NCBI RefSeq assembly: GCF_023091745.1
Contig: NC_068935.1
Location: 17,901,775 to 17,965,774, forward strand
From: Budorcas taxicolor
Taxonomy: Eukaryota > Chordata > Mammalia > Artiodactyla > Bovidae
Length of the DNA: 64,000 nt
Direction of reading: 5' to 3'
The notes beneath the pieces were generated by a model. The model was given only the letters and a program-made list of their open reading frames with translations, was not told the origin of the DNA and searched no databases. Below, one piece after another: positions 44,235-55,867 of the stretch. Both the position numbers and the translations under genes were made by a program. Every line of letters begins with the position of its first letter. Within the stretch, counting starts at the first letter, position 1.

Positions 44235-44900
44235 TGTTACAGAACCACCCTCCAACTTAATGGCTGAGAACAACCATCATTTTCCTTGCTTGTGATTCTG
44301 TGGGTAAAGAATCCCAACACAATGGATGACTTGTCTGTGTTCCACGATCTCTGGAGCCTCAGCTGGCATGGCTAAAACAGCTGGGAACTGGTCAGGATGG
44401 CTTGACTAAGTTCCTATATCCGGGGCCTCAATTCTCACTGTCTATTGAGTTCCTGGATTCTCCTCTCCATGGCCTTTCCATGTGGCTAGCTTGGGCTTCC
44501 TCACAGCATGGTGGTCTTAGAACAATCAGACTTCTTAAATGGTAGCTGGGCTACCTGGTGGCTCAGTGGTAAAGAATCTGCCTGCAATACAGGAGATCTG
44601 GATTCGATACCTGGGTTGGGAAGACCCCTGGAGAAGGGAATGGCTACCAACTCCAATATTCTTACCTGGAGAATCCCATGGACAGAGGAGCCTGGCTGGC
44701 TAGAGTCCATGGGATTGAGAAGAGTTGGACACGATTGAGTGCCTAACACTTTCACATGGTAGCTGGCTGCCCCTGAGAAAATTCAGATGCCTTGAGGCCT
44801 TCGAAAAAGCCAGACCTAGAACCAGGCACAGTGTTGCTTAAACCACATTCTATTAGTCAAATAAGACATGAGATCAGACCACCTTCAAGATCACCTTCAC
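44235..44900 (+). mobile_element. Ancient mammalian repeat, family not assigned
   Basis: ttacagaaccaccctccaac .. ggctgagaacaacc .. gtgattctgtgggt is a familiar medium-reiterated mammalian repeat. It is interrupted by the Bov-tA at 44550-44755. I cannot name the family with confidence. Confidence 0.45.
44550..44755 (+). mobile_element. Bov-tA SINE
   Basis: ggctacctggtggctcag head to gattgagtgcctaacactt end; perfect 11-bp TSD atggtagctgg at 44539-44549 and 44756-44766. Confidence 0.96.
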
Positions 44901-45340
44901 TCTGATGACTGGAGTGGTGTGCTGGTCCTTGAAAAGAAGTAATTATAGTGACCATCTTTAGGGACTACCCCATCTTTTATATACACACCATTTATATTAT
45001 GTTTTCTATATACATGTTAATTTCTTACCTCATATGTTTATATGTATACACACAAAAATTAATTAAAAAGCCAAAAATTGCAGATATTTTGACCAATACT
45101 CTGCACTGGTTGGCCCCACTTCAAGATGCTTAGTGAGTACTGGAATTCATTCCCAGGCCTGGATCCCATCAAAAGTTTTAATGCCTTTTCCAGTGGCTCA
45201 GCCAACTCTCCCTGATCCCAGTGACTTAGAGGACCATGATTCTACAGCTGACCCTGGGTTCTACCTGCACGGAATCCCTTGTTTTTTCCCTAAGACAGAA
45301 AACAGTGGGCTTCTCAAATGAAGTTCTATTCTGAGGCAGT
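44901..45340. other. Unassigned DNA
   Basis: AT-rich around 44980-45080; no repeat or gene recognised. Confidence 0.4.
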
Positions 45341-45353
45341 AACCCATTGGGAC

Positions 45354-45623
45354 CGGAGAAGGCAATGGCACCCCACTCCAGTACTCTTGCCTGGAAAATC
45401 CCATGGACAGAGAAGCCTGGTAGGCTGCAGTCCATGGGGTCATGAAGAGTCAGACACGACTGAGCGACTTCCTTTTCACTTCTCACTTTCATGCATTGGA
45501 GAAGGAAATGGCAATCCACTCCAGTGTTCTTGCCTGGAGAATCCCAGGGACGGGGGAGCCTGGTGGGCTGCCGTCTCTGGGGTCAGACAGAGTCGGACAC
45601 GACTGAAGTGACTTAGCAGCAGC
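45354..45623 (+). mobile_element. Bov-A2 SINE dimer
   Basis: Two monomers and linker, with an AGC tail. TSD aacccattgggac (45341-45353) and aacccatgggac (45624-45635). Confidence 0.96.
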
Positions 45624-45635
45624 AACCCATGGGAC

Positions 45636-46049
45636 TCACACAGGGAAAACCAGCCAGCCTGGCAGACCTCATTGCTTTAAGTAAAGCTTCAGCTGCTAAA
45701 GATTCCTGGCTGTGTGATGCCAAGGGAAGAGAATGGATGAGAGGAACTCAGGAAACATGAGTTTGTAATCTTGGTTCTGCTTTTCTGCCGGTGAGTAGGG
45801 AGCAGAGAAGAAGGAGGTAGCAGAAGGGTATGGAAAGTATTTGTGCGTTATATCACCTCACCGCCTATAGCCCCCAAATGGACATGAATAAAGTGATACT
45901 TTATTACTTCCCCTCTCCCAGAGGTGCTTTTGTTATCTCCTTTCCCCTCCTCAAAATTGGCAGGGCTTTGGCATAAAGTGTCACACGCCACTGCAATATC
46001 CAACCATTTCCCACTCTTGGCTTAGCTGACCTCTTGTTCCTGCCACTGA
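45636..46049. other. Unassigned DNA
   Basis: No repeat or gene recognised beyond a weak MIR-like phrase near 45750. Confidence 0.4.
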
Positions 46050-46097
46050 TAGTTCATTCATCCAGGCAATATTTATTGAGGGTTATTATGTGCCAGG
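46050..46097 (-). mobile_element. L2 LINE 3' end, left part
   Basis: agttcattcatccaggcaat, atttattgagggttattatg and tgccaggca: antisense L2, interrupted by a Bov-tA and resumed at 46319. Confidence 0.8.
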
Positions 46098-46318
46098 CAG
46101 GCTTCTCAGGGGCACTAATGGTTAAGAATGCCCCCGCCAATGAAGGTAGATGCCAGAGACAAGGGTTCAATCCCTGAGTCAAGAAGATCCCCTGGAGGAG
46201 GGCATGGCAACCAACTCCAGCATTCTTGCCTGGAGAATCCCAAGGACAGAGAAGCCTCACCGATGGGCTACAGTCCATGGATTCACACAGAGTCAGACAC
46301 GACTGAAGTGACTTCACC
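46098..46318 (+). mobile_element. Bov-tA SINE
   Basis: ggcttctcaggggcactaatgg head, Bov-A body with a small insertion (cctcaccgatggg), gacacgactgaagtgac end; inserted in L2. Confidence 0.93.
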
Positions 46319-46645
46319 AAGCACTGCTCTAGGCACCCAAGATAGAGCAATGAATACATCAGACCAAAATACCTGCTCTTGGGAAGCCTGCATTCTATTG
46401 AAATGAAACAGACAATAAATGAAATAGGTAAAATGCACAATAAGTTAGGTATTGAATACTATTAGGGAAAAATGAAATAGGAAAGGGAGATAGAGATGCT
46501 GGGATAGTTTCGTGGGAGGGGGGTGACAATTTGAAACAGTGTGCATAGGCAAGGCCTCTCTGAGAAAGTGACATCTGAGCAAAGACCAAAGAGAGGTGAG
46601 GAAGAGAGTTACATTGAGAATAGACTCTAGGGAGAAACAGAAGCA
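46319..46645 (-). mobile_element. L2 LINE, right part
   Basis: gcactgctctaggcaccc, gcctgcattctattg and aggcctctctgagaaagtg .. gagcaaagaccaaag continue the antisense L2. Confidence 0.75.
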
Positions 46646-46659
46646 AAGAGAACAGCTAG

Positions 46660-47080
46660 GAGGCGTGGCAGATTCGATTAGTGTTCTTAGTTTTTCACTC
46701 CCTTCCTGTTATAGAATTTTTATGCATCCCCTCATCAAGTGACTTTGAAATACTTCCTTCTAGAGCAAGTAGACTATATTTCAACACCACGTTGCCTGCT
46801 GAATGTGGCCACATGACTTGCAATGTCCAGTGGAACGTCAATGGATAGGATGCTAGCAGAGATTTTAAATGTGCTTGCCTGATTTAGCTTGGCCTCTTGT
46901 GCACCTGCCATCTGCTGTGAGGAGAACACACCCCAGCTGACTGCTGGTCCTAGAATAAAGAGCTAGATGAAGAGGATATGAACTTGACTCTCAGCCTGAA
47001 GCAGAGCCATCCCAGCCAACCCAGAGACCCAAGAAAAAGCAAAATAAATGTTATAAGCAATTAATATTTGGGGATTGTTT
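46660..47080 (+). mobile_element. Possible MaLR/ERVL LTR fragment
   Basis: ctcttgtgcacctgccatc .. ctgctggtcctagaa .. gcaaaataaatgtt .. ttggggattgtttgg resembles a mammalian LTR 3' half, inserted between two L2 parts. Family uncertain. Confidence 0.4.
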
Positions 47081-47084
47081 GGCA

Positions 47085-47560
47085 GATAGAGGAGGTTGTG
47101 CAATAATCCAGCTAAGAGATGATGATGCTTTAGATCAAGGTGATGATAGTGGAAATGATAGAAAATGATCAGATTCTGGATATATTTTGAAGACAGAACT
47201 GACAGTATTTGCTGATGAATTGGATGTGAGGTATGAAAGAGAAACGGCAACAGAGAGAATGTTCAAGGACAACTCCAAACAATTTGGCTTGAGCAACTGG
47301 AAAGAGGGAGTTTTTATTTAACAAAATGGGAAAGGCTTAAGGTGAAACAGCTTTGCGGGGAGGAGGAATATCAGAAGTTTGGCTTTGGACATGAGCTTGG
47401 TGTGCCTATCAGATAACTCATAGTTCAGTGTTTCCCCAAAGACTGTCCTAAGGTTTAGACTTTGAAAGAATAATGATACCTTCATCTCCCTGAATTGTTT
47501 GGAAAACTCTGAAGCCCCCACCCCACTGACCCATCACTCCATTTCCCTACCTATTGGTGG
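47085..47560 (-). mobile_element. L2 LINE fragment
   Basis: gtgcaataatccagctaag, tctggatatattttgaag, gatgaattggatgtgagg and gcttgagcaactggaaag are antisense L2 in order. Confidence 0.68.
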
Positions 47561-48235
47561 TTTTGAAATTTTGCATTGAAGGAGTTTGAAGAAAGCAGTC
47601 TGTTTAAAAGGGAGATATAGGACTCTTTTTGAAGCTGCCTTTGCAAAAAAAAGCACATGATTTTCACTTGACTTGTGTGCTACAAAGCAATGAAAAGAGC
47701 AGTTTTTTTCTGAATATGCTTTTGTTTACACGTTACTTAAGCCTGAGTAAATGTTGCTTTTCTATATCATATAATACAAACCAGGAGGATGTTCTTATGG
47801 CCAATCTCACATCACACATTAGAACAAAATCTCCCAGTAGCTAAGGACCACAGGGCACCATTAATTGGAAGATCTACTTTGATCCAAGAACTGCACTAGG
47901 TGCTGAGAATGCAGTGATTCAGCAGAATGTATTACTGTCTAAATTTATTGTCACCCATGCCTGAGTGACATATATATTATGTACTTGCCCATCTTGTTCA
48001 ACTCAGCAGTAGTGACTATGCCATTTCCACGCAGAAGCTTTCAGAGCCATAGCACGATGACTCTATGGTCTGCTTCTGTCTGCTATGGGAACATCAGTAT
48101 CTCAGATAGGGGCCACTCTGTGCACCTGGGTCCCAGAGTGAAGACACATGGAGCACAGCCATTACCAACCCATGGCCAATACATAATAAATATGAGCAAG
48201 AAATAAGTCTTTGTTTGGGGAACCGTTTGTTACTG
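47561..48235. other. Mostly unassigned DNA
   Basis: An L2-like piece (aactgcactaggtgctgag) at about 47885-47945; the rest is unrecognised. Confidence 0.4.
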
Positions 48236-48240
48236 CAGCA

Positions 48241-48261
48241 TGTGTGTGTGTATGTGTGTGT
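48241..48261. repeat. (TG)n microsatellite
   Basis: tgtgtgtgtgtatgtgtgtgt directly abutting the tail of the Bov-tA. Confidence 0.95.
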
Positions 48262-48438
48262 TAGTCGCTCAGTTGTGTCCGACTCTTTGTGGCCCCATGG
48301 ACTGTAGCCTGCCAGGCTCCTCCGTCCATGGGATTTTCCAGGCAAGAATACTGGAGTGGGTTGCCTTCTGCAGAGAATCGAACCCTGGTCTCCTGCATTG
48401 CAGACAGATTTTTTACCATCTGAGCCACCAGAGAAGCA
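48262..48438 (-). mobile_element. Bov-tA SINE with internal deletion
   Basis: Antisense copy lacking about 30 bases around the usual ccttctccaggggatcttcc segment (tgccttctgcagagaatcg instead). Bounded by TG and CA repeats. Confidence 0.93.
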
Positions 48439-48441
48439 CTA

Positions 48442-48443
<2 letters not shown>

Positions 48444-48490
<47 letters not shown>
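48444..48490. repeat. (AC)n microsatellite, about 23 units
   Basis: 47 uninterrupted bases of AC repeat, likely length-polymorphic. Confidence 0.98.
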
Positions 48491-48492
<2 letters not shown>

Positions 48493-48499
48493 AGATTTA

Positions 48500-48780
48500 A
48501 AAATTATGAGAAAAAATGCTTTCCATAGTAGCTTGGATTATAAGAAATGGGGAGCCACTTATGGTTTTAAATGTGGCATGAGGGGAATTTAGCCTTAGTT
48601 TTAGGAAGATAAGCCATTGGGGCGGCAATGTAAACGATGGACTGGGAGGTAAGAGACTGGTGAATGGCAGCAGAGAAGAAAGGCAAGGTAATTTAGAACA
48701 GCACAGGCAAATGATGAGAAAGAGTAAGAATGAAGGAAGTAGCAGCAAAAATGGACATTCTAGCGGTAAGGCCAGGGTTT
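48500..48780 (-). mobile_element. L2 LINE fragment
   Basis: ggagccacttatggttttaa .. ttaggaagataagccattg .. gcaatgtaaacgatggact resembles antisense L2 just upstream of the segment seen at 47085. Confidence 0.5.
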
Positions 48781-48884
48781 CCAGCTTAGGTAAAATATAA
48801 ATATGGGAATATATTTCTGTCTGCTCAGGGCTATGGGTTTCTTAACTTCACTTGTTTTAAAGAACTATCAAAAATAGAGCACTC

Positions 48885-48992
48885 AGGGAATTCCCTGGTA
48901 GTCTGGTGGTTAGAAACTCCACATACTTTCACTGCCAAGGGCATGAGTTCAATCCCTGGTCAGGGAACTAAGATCCTACAAGCTGCACTTAG
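48885..48992 (+). mobile_element. CHR-type SINE
   Basis: gggaattccctggtagtctgg .. gagttcaatccctggtcagg .. aactaagatcctacaagctgc. Confidence 0.9.
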
Positions 48993-49006
48993 CCTAAACT
49001 GACTAT

Positions 49007-49280
49007 TCAGTTCAGTTACTCAGTCGTGTCTGACTCTTTGCGACCCCATGAATCGCAGCACGCCAGACCTCCCTGTCCATCACCATCTCCTGGAGTTCAC
49101 TCAGACTCACGTCCATCGAGTCCGTGATGCCATCCAGCCATCTCATCCTCTGTCGTCCCCTTCTCCTCCTGCCCCCAATCCCTCCCAGCATCACAGTCTT
49201 TTCCGATGAGTCAACTCTTCGCATGAGGTGGCCAAAGTACTGGAGTTTCAGCTTTAGCATCATTCCTTCTAAAGAAATCA
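49007..49280 (-). mobile_element. BovB LINE 3' end, short
   Basis: Antisense BovB tail and last 90 codons of ORF2, open frame, truncated at attccttctaaagaaatc. Confidence 0.94.
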
Positions 49281-50318
49281 AGTTGTAAATGGGGACATGT
49301 GGTCATTGCCCTCATGGGATGTACAAAGAGATAAAGAAAGCAGTAAACAAGTAGGAAACAGACAGAGAGGGAGGGAATTATTGTAAGGAATTGTATGTAG
49401 TGAAAATGATTACCTCTGTGTGTGTGTGTGTGTGTGTATGTAGACCTACATAGATGGTCAGGTGAGGTATGTTGCTGACCCTTGACCCACAGAGCATGAA
49501 ACCAACTCTTCTTCCTTTCTCTCTTCTTCATCTTCTCCCTTTCCTCTTCTCTTATCATCCCCTAACACCAAGTCTTATCCATCTCACCTTCCTCTCCATG
49601 ATACTTTCTCCAGAAAGAATCTGGAGAAATCTTTTCTTACAACTCTCCACATTTATGTGCATAGACATATGTATACATATGTGTATACTCAAGTGCACTT
49701 GCACACATGGACACACACACACACAGAGGCAGTGCTTTGGAGACTGAACTTGATCATCATAACCCGGGAGCCCTGCTTATCCTACCAGAATTGTTGCACT
49801 GCTTTAATTACAGCCATTATTCACACCTCGCACATTTTCTGTCTTGTTGACAGTATTTGGGAAGCAGCAGCTGCTGCCTTACTTTCACATTGATTGCTAC
49901 TGTTTTGCCTTGCAAAAGGATATTAAACATCACAGTTAAACACAAATCTTCTTCAAGATGGCTTCTGTTCCCAGCCATTCAGATCCCATCTCTTTTATTC
50001 AGCTGAGCTCTGCAGAGCACTTTCAGATTGGCTCCTCTGCTTGCCTTACTTCAAAATGTCTGGCTTTCATTTGATTCCACCTCCCTTCCAAGTACCCTAA
50101 CATCTCTGCTGCCTCTGTGGCTGCCTGTCCCTCCAGTTTCCACTGGTCTGTCTCAAGATAACCTGCCTCTCCCAGGAAACATCTCTGTGACTTTATTCGT
50201 GAGTTCCATGAGGTTTTTAAGGACTTTGGAAGAAATCCATGACCCCACTCCCCCAGCTCATTGCTCCTGAAACAACACAATTTGTAGTATATTTCTTCAC
50301 ATTAAAGCTCCCAAGCCA
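49281..50318. other. Mostly unassigned DNA with TG/CA repeats
   Basis: (TG)n at about 49417-49437, a CA-rich run near 49705-49725 and a CT-rich stretch at 49510-49560. No recognised interspersed repeat or gene. Confidence 0.45.
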
Positions 50319-50328
50319 AGTGGTTTGT

Positions 50329-50523
50329 GAAAGTGAAAGTTGCTCAGTCGTGTCCAACTATTTGCAACCCCATGGACTAGACAGTCTATGGAATTCTCCA
50401 GGCGAGAATACTGGAGTGGGCAACCTTTCCCTTCTCCAAGGGATCTTCCTAACCCACGGATTGAAACCAGGTCTCCCACATTACAGGCAGATTTTTTACC
50501 AGCTGAGCCACAAGGGAAGCCCA
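50329..50523 (-). mobile_element. Bov-tA SINE
   Basis: Antisense copy, head gctgagccacaagggaag; flanks tggtttgt at 50321-50328 and 50525-50532. Confidence 0.94.
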
Positions 50524-50556
50524 ATGGTTTGTACTTAAAAAAAAAAGGATCATAGA

Positions 50557-50725
50557 CTGGGATTTTTTTGGTCGTCCAGTAGTTAAGACTCTGAGCTTGC
50601 GATGCACGGGGCCTGGGTTCAATCCCTGGTCAGGGAACTAGATCCCACATGCCACAACTAAAGATCCCGTATGCTGCAACTAAGACACAGTGCAGCCAAA
50701 AAAAAGAGAGAGAGAGAGAGAGATC
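50557..50725 (+). mobile_element. CHR-type SINE
   Basis: tgggatttttttggtcgtcc head, caatccctggtcagggaac, cacagtgcagcc, then an A tail and a (GA)n run. Confidence 0.9.
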
Positions 50726-51510
50726 GAGGATCCCTTAACTATCTGATTAGATGTATGACTGCTTTTTTAGAAAAATGCACATACTCACAGCATTTAACAT
50801 ACAATTTCAAAAGATTCTTGAATTTTCTAAAGTCCATTCATGCACCACCTGTCTCAGGGATACATGAGTCTCAAGTGAGGATAGCTGACGAGAACATCAG
50901 TCCCACCGAGAAGGGTCAGCATCTATCAGCGGGAATGGTTATAGCAGGTTCTTTACAGAAACTTTAACCAAGAGGGTAACATGAGAATGCAGGCAAAAGT
51001 ACGTGACTTGAAAAGGTTGCCTAACTTCAGTTCTGCCTTTCTTCTACTCTCCGCTTTCCACCATCTGACCCGTGCTCAGGCCCTTTTCTCAATACAGTCT
51101 TCTCTCAGAGGGCCTGATGCCCAAGGACAGCTCCCCAAAGCACACAGGAAGGACCACCAGGCCTGAGATTTGCCACGTGTTGTGAAGTTCCAGGTCAGTT
51201 GGCAAGGCTGGCCCAAGCACCAGCACGTCCCTGAACTCATTCTTTTCATTTCCGAGACCTGTAGGTAACACAGGCTCTCAAGCCAAGGTTAACCTTACAG
51301 TGTGGCAAGGACGGCAGTGGACACTAGCCTCTAGAGTTCAACCTCCAAGTACTTGTTAGCAGTTTTGGACTTCTGGCCAGGGCTGATTTTTCTCCGTGAC
51401 TGGTAAACTCTGACAAATTGAAAATAATAATGCAGATGGGAAATGATGTGCTTCCTGCCCTGGAAGGCATTCTAGGGTTTCCCTTGATTTTCCTAAATAA
51501 ACAGGTAGCG
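50726..51510. other. Unassigned DNA
   Basis: No repeat recognised; frames of 98 and 61 codons carry no motif. Confidence 0.4.
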
Positions 51511-51514
51511 TGTG

Positions 51515-51740
51515 TTTGTGTGCTTAGTCATGTCTGAATCTGTGGCCCCATGGACTGTAGCCCATCAGGCTCCACTGTCCATGGAATTTTCCAGGCAAGA
51601 ATACTGGAGTGTGTTGCCATTTCCTACTCCAGGAATCTTCCCAACCCAAGGATCAAACCCCATCTCGAACCCGAGTCTCTTGCATCTCCTGCAATAGACA
51701 GGCAGATTCTTTACCACTAGTGCCACTTGGGAAGCCCCCA
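51515..51740 (-). mobile_element. Bov-tA SINE
   Basis: Antisense Bov-tA with a GTGTTTGTGTG tail and a short internal duplication (caaaccccatctcgaaccc). Confidence 0.93.
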
Positions 51741-52125
51741 GGCAAATCTGGGATAAAAGGGTGGATATACAGAATTGCAGCTGAGAGGCTGAACTGAATG
51801 GAAAAAAAATGGAAGAGTGCTTTTAGGGGACCCCATGTAAATAAGGTGTTAGAGAGTAAATATAATGTAAATAAGGCATTAGGGAGTGTGGTTAGTGAGG
51901 CTGATTGGCTGAGAATGGGAGAATGTACAAAAGGCAGGGGATTCGGAGGTCCTAGCCTGCTGAGGACAAGCCACTTTTCCATTCTGAGACATAGTTTCCT
52001 GGACGTCAGAATCTGGCAGACCAGTGTTCCGTTCATTTCTAACTCTGTCATGCATGACACTCTCACCCAATCAAGCAAGTGAGGTGGCTGCCTGGATCAC
52101 AATTCCGCTTCCGTTAGGGAGGAAT
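51741..52125. other. Unassigned DNA
   Basis: A local direct repeat, gtaaataaggtgttag / gtaaataaggcattag (about 51837 and 51866); nothing else recognised. Confidence 0.4.
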
Positions 52126-52129
52126 CTTG

Positions 52130-52370
52130 CTGAAGTGGTTAAAAGCATGGAACCAGGGAGCAGACTGTCCAGCTTTCCCACCCTTAACTGTGTGACTTCC
52201 AGCAAATCATCTATTACCTCTCTGAGCCTCAGTTTCTTCATCTGTAATATGGGAATCAGTGTGTCCCCTCATTTGTTTGTTGTGAGGCTTAAATGAAATA
52301 ATGCTCATTACTTAGATCACTTGGTAGCACACGGTTAGCACTCAGTGTGTGCTAGTCATGATTATTATTC
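52130..52370 (+). mobile_element. MIR SINE, near full length
   Basis: agtggttaaaagcatggaacc, ctgtgtgacttccagcaaatc, gcctcagtttcttcatctg and gttgtgaggcttaaatg are MIR in order. Confidence 0.92.
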
Positions 52371-52604
52371 CCTGAGAGTAACCCTTTGTATACATAAAGG
52401 TGGAATCTCCCCCCAATACACACTCAGTAGCCGTACTTGTACTAAGTGACTCTGCCCTCCAGTCATAGCTGAGTAAATCTGAGACAGATCCTTGGCATAG
52501 ATCTGGTCAATGGAATTTTCTCTCCAGAAAACATGAACTGTGAATGGAACAAGTCAGAAAGGACAAGGTGCTGGAACTGAGTCACATTAATGGCAGCGCT
52601 TTGT

Positions 52605-52797
52605 TTCCAGTTTTTAATTGGAGGATAATTGCTTTATAATGTTGTGTTAGTTTCTGCTATGAAACTATATATATATAGAGAGAGAATATATATATATTCC
52701 CTCCTTGTTGAGCCTCCCTCCCACCCCCCATCCCACCCCTCTAGGCCATCACATAGCTCCAGGCTGGGCTCCCTGTGTTATACAGCAGCTTCCCACT
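52605..52797 (-). mobile_element. Artiodactyl L1 3' UTR, part 1
   Basis: tttttaattggaggataattg, cctccctcccaccccccatc and gttatacagcagcttcccac are antisense L1; a TA/GA microsatellite at about 52668-52700 lies inside. Confidence 0.88.
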
Positions 52798-52798
52798 A

Positions 52799-52988
52799 CG
52801 GCTTCCCTTGTGGCTAAGCTGGTAAAGAATCTGCCTGCAATGCAGGAGACCTGGGTTCGATCCCTCAGTTGGGAAGATCCCCTGAAGAAGTGAAAGGCTA
52901 CCCACTCCAGTATTCTGGCCTGGAGAATTCCATGGACTGTCTAGTCCATGGGGTCACAAAGAGTCAGACACGACTGAGCAGCTTTCCT
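52799..52988 (+). mobile_element. Bov-tA SINE
   Basis: Inserted in L1; ggcttcccttgtggctaagc head, TSD ttcccacta at 52790-52798 and 52989-52997. Confidence 0.95.
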
Positions 52989-52997
52989 TTCCCACTA

Positions 52998-53110
52998 GCT
53001 ATCTATTTTACGCCTGGTAGTGTATATATGCTAATGCTGCTATCTTAGTTTGCCCCACCCTCTTCTTCCCCTGCTGTGTCTGTAAGTCCATTCTCTATGC
53101 CCAATGGCAG
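52998..53110 (-). mobile_element. Artiodactyl L1 3' UTR, part 2
   Basis: gctatctattttacgcctgg .. gtagtgtatatatgctaatg .. gtctgtaagtccattctc completes the L1 split by the SINE. Confidence 0.85.
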
Positions 53111-53620
53111 AACTTTGGAGCAGACACTGAAGACATGTGTTTTTCTGGGCCCTTACAGTGTCTTTTGTTTTAATGTGGATTACTAGCAAATGTTTTAAAA
53201 TCAGGGAATGTGAAATAACAGCCCACAATTCTGACTTTACTGGATCTGGTGGCAATGGGCCAAATTTTTATATGGCAACAGTTGGCTAGAGGAAAGTAGC
53301 AACTGCCCCAGATCACTATAGCCTACTTCAATACTGTGTGACCCCCGGAGTTTATGATCCTTGCTCCTCCAGGGCATGCTACTGGCGTGCCTTGGTTTCT
53401 GCTATTCCTGAGCCTTGACTACTTCAATCTACCTTTGGTCCTATGACATACCCTAGAATCCCACGACGCATTCCACTCAACACTTTGTACCCCACTGCGT
53501 GACCTGGAGTATCTGCCTCTTGCAGCCAAAAGATAAAAGACTATCAGAATGGCTGGACTCCCATGGTAGAGTCTCTAACATGACTGGTTCCCAAGAGCTG
53601 GCCAATTCCATGAAGCATTA
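53111..53620. other. Unassigned DNA
   Basis: No repeat or gene recognised. Confidence 0.4.
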
Positions 53621-53627
53621 TTCAGAC

Positions 53628-53837
53628 TTCCCTGTAGCTCAGCTGGTAAAGAATCTGTCTGCAATGCAGGAGACCTGGGTTTGATCCCTAGGTTGGGAAG
53701 ATACTCTGGAGAAGGGGATGGCAACCCACCTCAGTATTCTTGCCTGGAGAATCCCATGGACAGAGGAGCCTGGCAGACTACATTCCATGGGATCTCAAAG
53801 AGTTGGACACGACTGAGTGACTAACACTACTATATGC
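53628..53837 (+). mobile_element. Bov-tA SINE
   Basis: cttccctgtagctcagctgg head to cacgactgagtgactaacac end; flanks ttcagac at 53621-53627 and 53838-53844. Confidence 0.94.
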
Positions 53838-53844
53838 TTCAGAC

Positions 53845-54214
53845 ATTCTGATTGAGTTGTCTGATTGTCAAGGGTTGTAATCATGACTTTCTCTACCTGG
53901 AGTTTCTACATACTAGGATCTAAGACAATGTATGTTCTGACCTGATTTTCCCAGATGGATCTGTTCCATTATTCCCCAAAATTACAGTTGTAGTTTTCAA
54001 ATTATGTGTCCTAATCTGGGGGTTGAAAAGTATACTCACCATCTACTTCAAATCCTAAGATTTTTTTTCATCATTTGAAGTAGCTCTGAAACATTAGGAG
54101 AAGGCATAATGAAACCACTTGAAATCAATTTTAAGATCTGTTAAACACTATTTAAAAGCAGTTTTTGATAAATATCTTCCCCAACATGCATAATATTATG
54201 TCCTCTCTACCAAG
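53845..54214. other. Unassigned DNA
   Basis: No repeat or gene recognised. Confidence 0.4.
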
Positions 54215-54364
54215 AATGTACTGTTGTCCTTCTTCACATGCAAAAATGGCACTCAGGCTTCAAGGTGCATCTCAAAAGCTACCTTCTAGATTAAATTTCT
54301 CCCTCCCACCTACCCACCTAGGGAGACTATTCATTTCAACCACTGTGCTCCCATAGCCCCTTTT
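54215..54364 (+). mobile_element. L2 LINE, part 1
   Basis: ggcttcaaggtgcatctcaaa .. gtgctcccatagcccc is the L2 3' UTR in sense orientation, continued at 54656. Confidence 0.55.
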
Positions 54365-54655
54365 CTTAAAAAAATTATATTTATTTATTTATTTTTATTT
54401 TTGGCTGCTCTGGCTCTTCATTGCAGCATGCAGGCTTTTTCTAGTTTCAGAGAGTGGAGGCTACTTTTCGTTGCAGTGCTGGGGCTTCTCATTGCAGCGG
54501 TTTCTCTAGTTGTGGAGCACCAGCTCTCGGGCATGCGGGCTTCAGTAGTTGTGGCACACAGGCTTAGTTGCTCCATGGCAAGTAGGGATTGAATCTGTCT
54601 TCCCTGCATTGGCAAGCAGATTCTTACCCACTGTGTCACCAGGGAAGTCCCTCCT
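54365..54655 (-). mobile_element. CHR-type SINE, long form
   Basis: (ATTT)n tail, tttttggctgctctggc, ttgtggcacacaggc, ctgtgtcaccagggaagtcc. A TSD-like pair, catagcccctttt / tatagcccttt, brackets it within L2. Confidence 0.92.
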
Positions 54656-54880
54656 ATAGCCCTTTGAATACACTTTGAACATAGCACTTAACACATGGTA
54701 TCACAAATATTGGTTTACTTATCTGTCTGTCATACGGACAAGTGACAGCCCTTGTTTGTGAGCTGCTTGAGGGTAAAATGCATGTCTTGGTCATCTTTGT
54801 ATCCCCAGCATCCAACTCATGGTAGATGCATCACCCATGTTTGCTGTATGGATGCTTCTTGTTGAGTTAATCAAATTTAG
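54656..54880 (+). mobile_element. L2 LINE, part 2
   Basis: catagcacttaacacatggt, gcttgagggtaaaatgcatg, tttgtatccccagcatcc and the terminal gctgtatggatg: sense L2 end. Confidence 0.75.
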
Positions 54881-55160
54881 ACTAGAGAAACATCCTGAGA
54901 AAGATATTTCCATAGAGTTTACATACAGGTGATAAGCATGGATTACAAATACTGAATGACAATGAATAGCAGGGTATTTAGCGTCAGTTACATATGAAAA
55001 CAAGAGCCATACAGCACAAATAACTGTTGGGGTTTTTTGAATTGTGCAGGTAGATTGAAGAAAATGGTATAGCTGTTAGGAAGAGATAGAAAAAATGTTA
55101 ATATATCAAAAATAAATATATCTCCAAAATGTAGAGCTTTATGAAAAATGTCAACCTTTA
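54881..55160. other. Unassigned DNA
   Basis: AT-rich, no repeat recognised. Confidence 0.4.
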
Positions 55161-55504
55161 AATTAAATTAAATTTATTTATTTTTGGCTGTGCTGGGTCT
55201 TCATTGCTATGCCGGCTTTTGTCTAGTTGCTTTGAGCAGGGGCTGTGCTCTAGCTGTGCACGGGCTTCTCACTGTGGTGGCTTCTCTTGTTACAGAGCAC
55301 GGGCTCTAGGGCACATGGGCGTCAGTAGTTCAGTACACAGGCTCGGGAGCTGTGGCACTTGGGCAATAGAGCACAGCCTCGATAGTTGTGGCACATGGGC
55401 TTGGTTGCTCTGCGACATGTAGGATCTTCCTGGATCAGGGATCGAACCCATGTCTCCTGCACTGGCAGGCGGATTCTTTACCAGTGAGCCACCAGGGAAG
55501 CCCC
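55161..55504 (-). mobile_element. CHR-type SINE, long form
   Basis: (AAATT)n tail, ttttggctgtgctgggtc, ttgtggcacatgggctt, ctttaccagtgagccacc .. gaagccc. Head resembles Bov-tA, as in other long CHR copies. Confidence 0.92.
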
Positions 55505-55867
55505 TAAAACTATTTTTTATGGAACAATACATGGGCCTTCATTTCAGGATGACCAGTTGACAAAATTATAGGTTGTTAAAGCAATGAAAATAAAAGGAAA
55601 AATCAGAAATGAAGGCAGACTTGGGCAGAACATAGAAGTTTTTGTACAAACCTTCAGAATGGGAAAACCTAGCCCAGAGGAAGAGTGGAGACGTGGATAG
55701 GCTGAAAGACCTAGAGTGGCATCCTCTTTCCTGGAGCCTGGAAAATCAAAACTAAAACCTAAGTAGCTCTATGAACTAAAGCCAACTGAATAAAGCAGTC
55801 AAGGCTCTGAGAGGGGCATCTGTGAGTAGCTGGAGACTTCATAATTGACTTTCTGTGGAGCCTCAGA
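55505..55867. other. Unassigned DNA
   Basis: No repeat or gene recognised. Confidence 0.4.
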
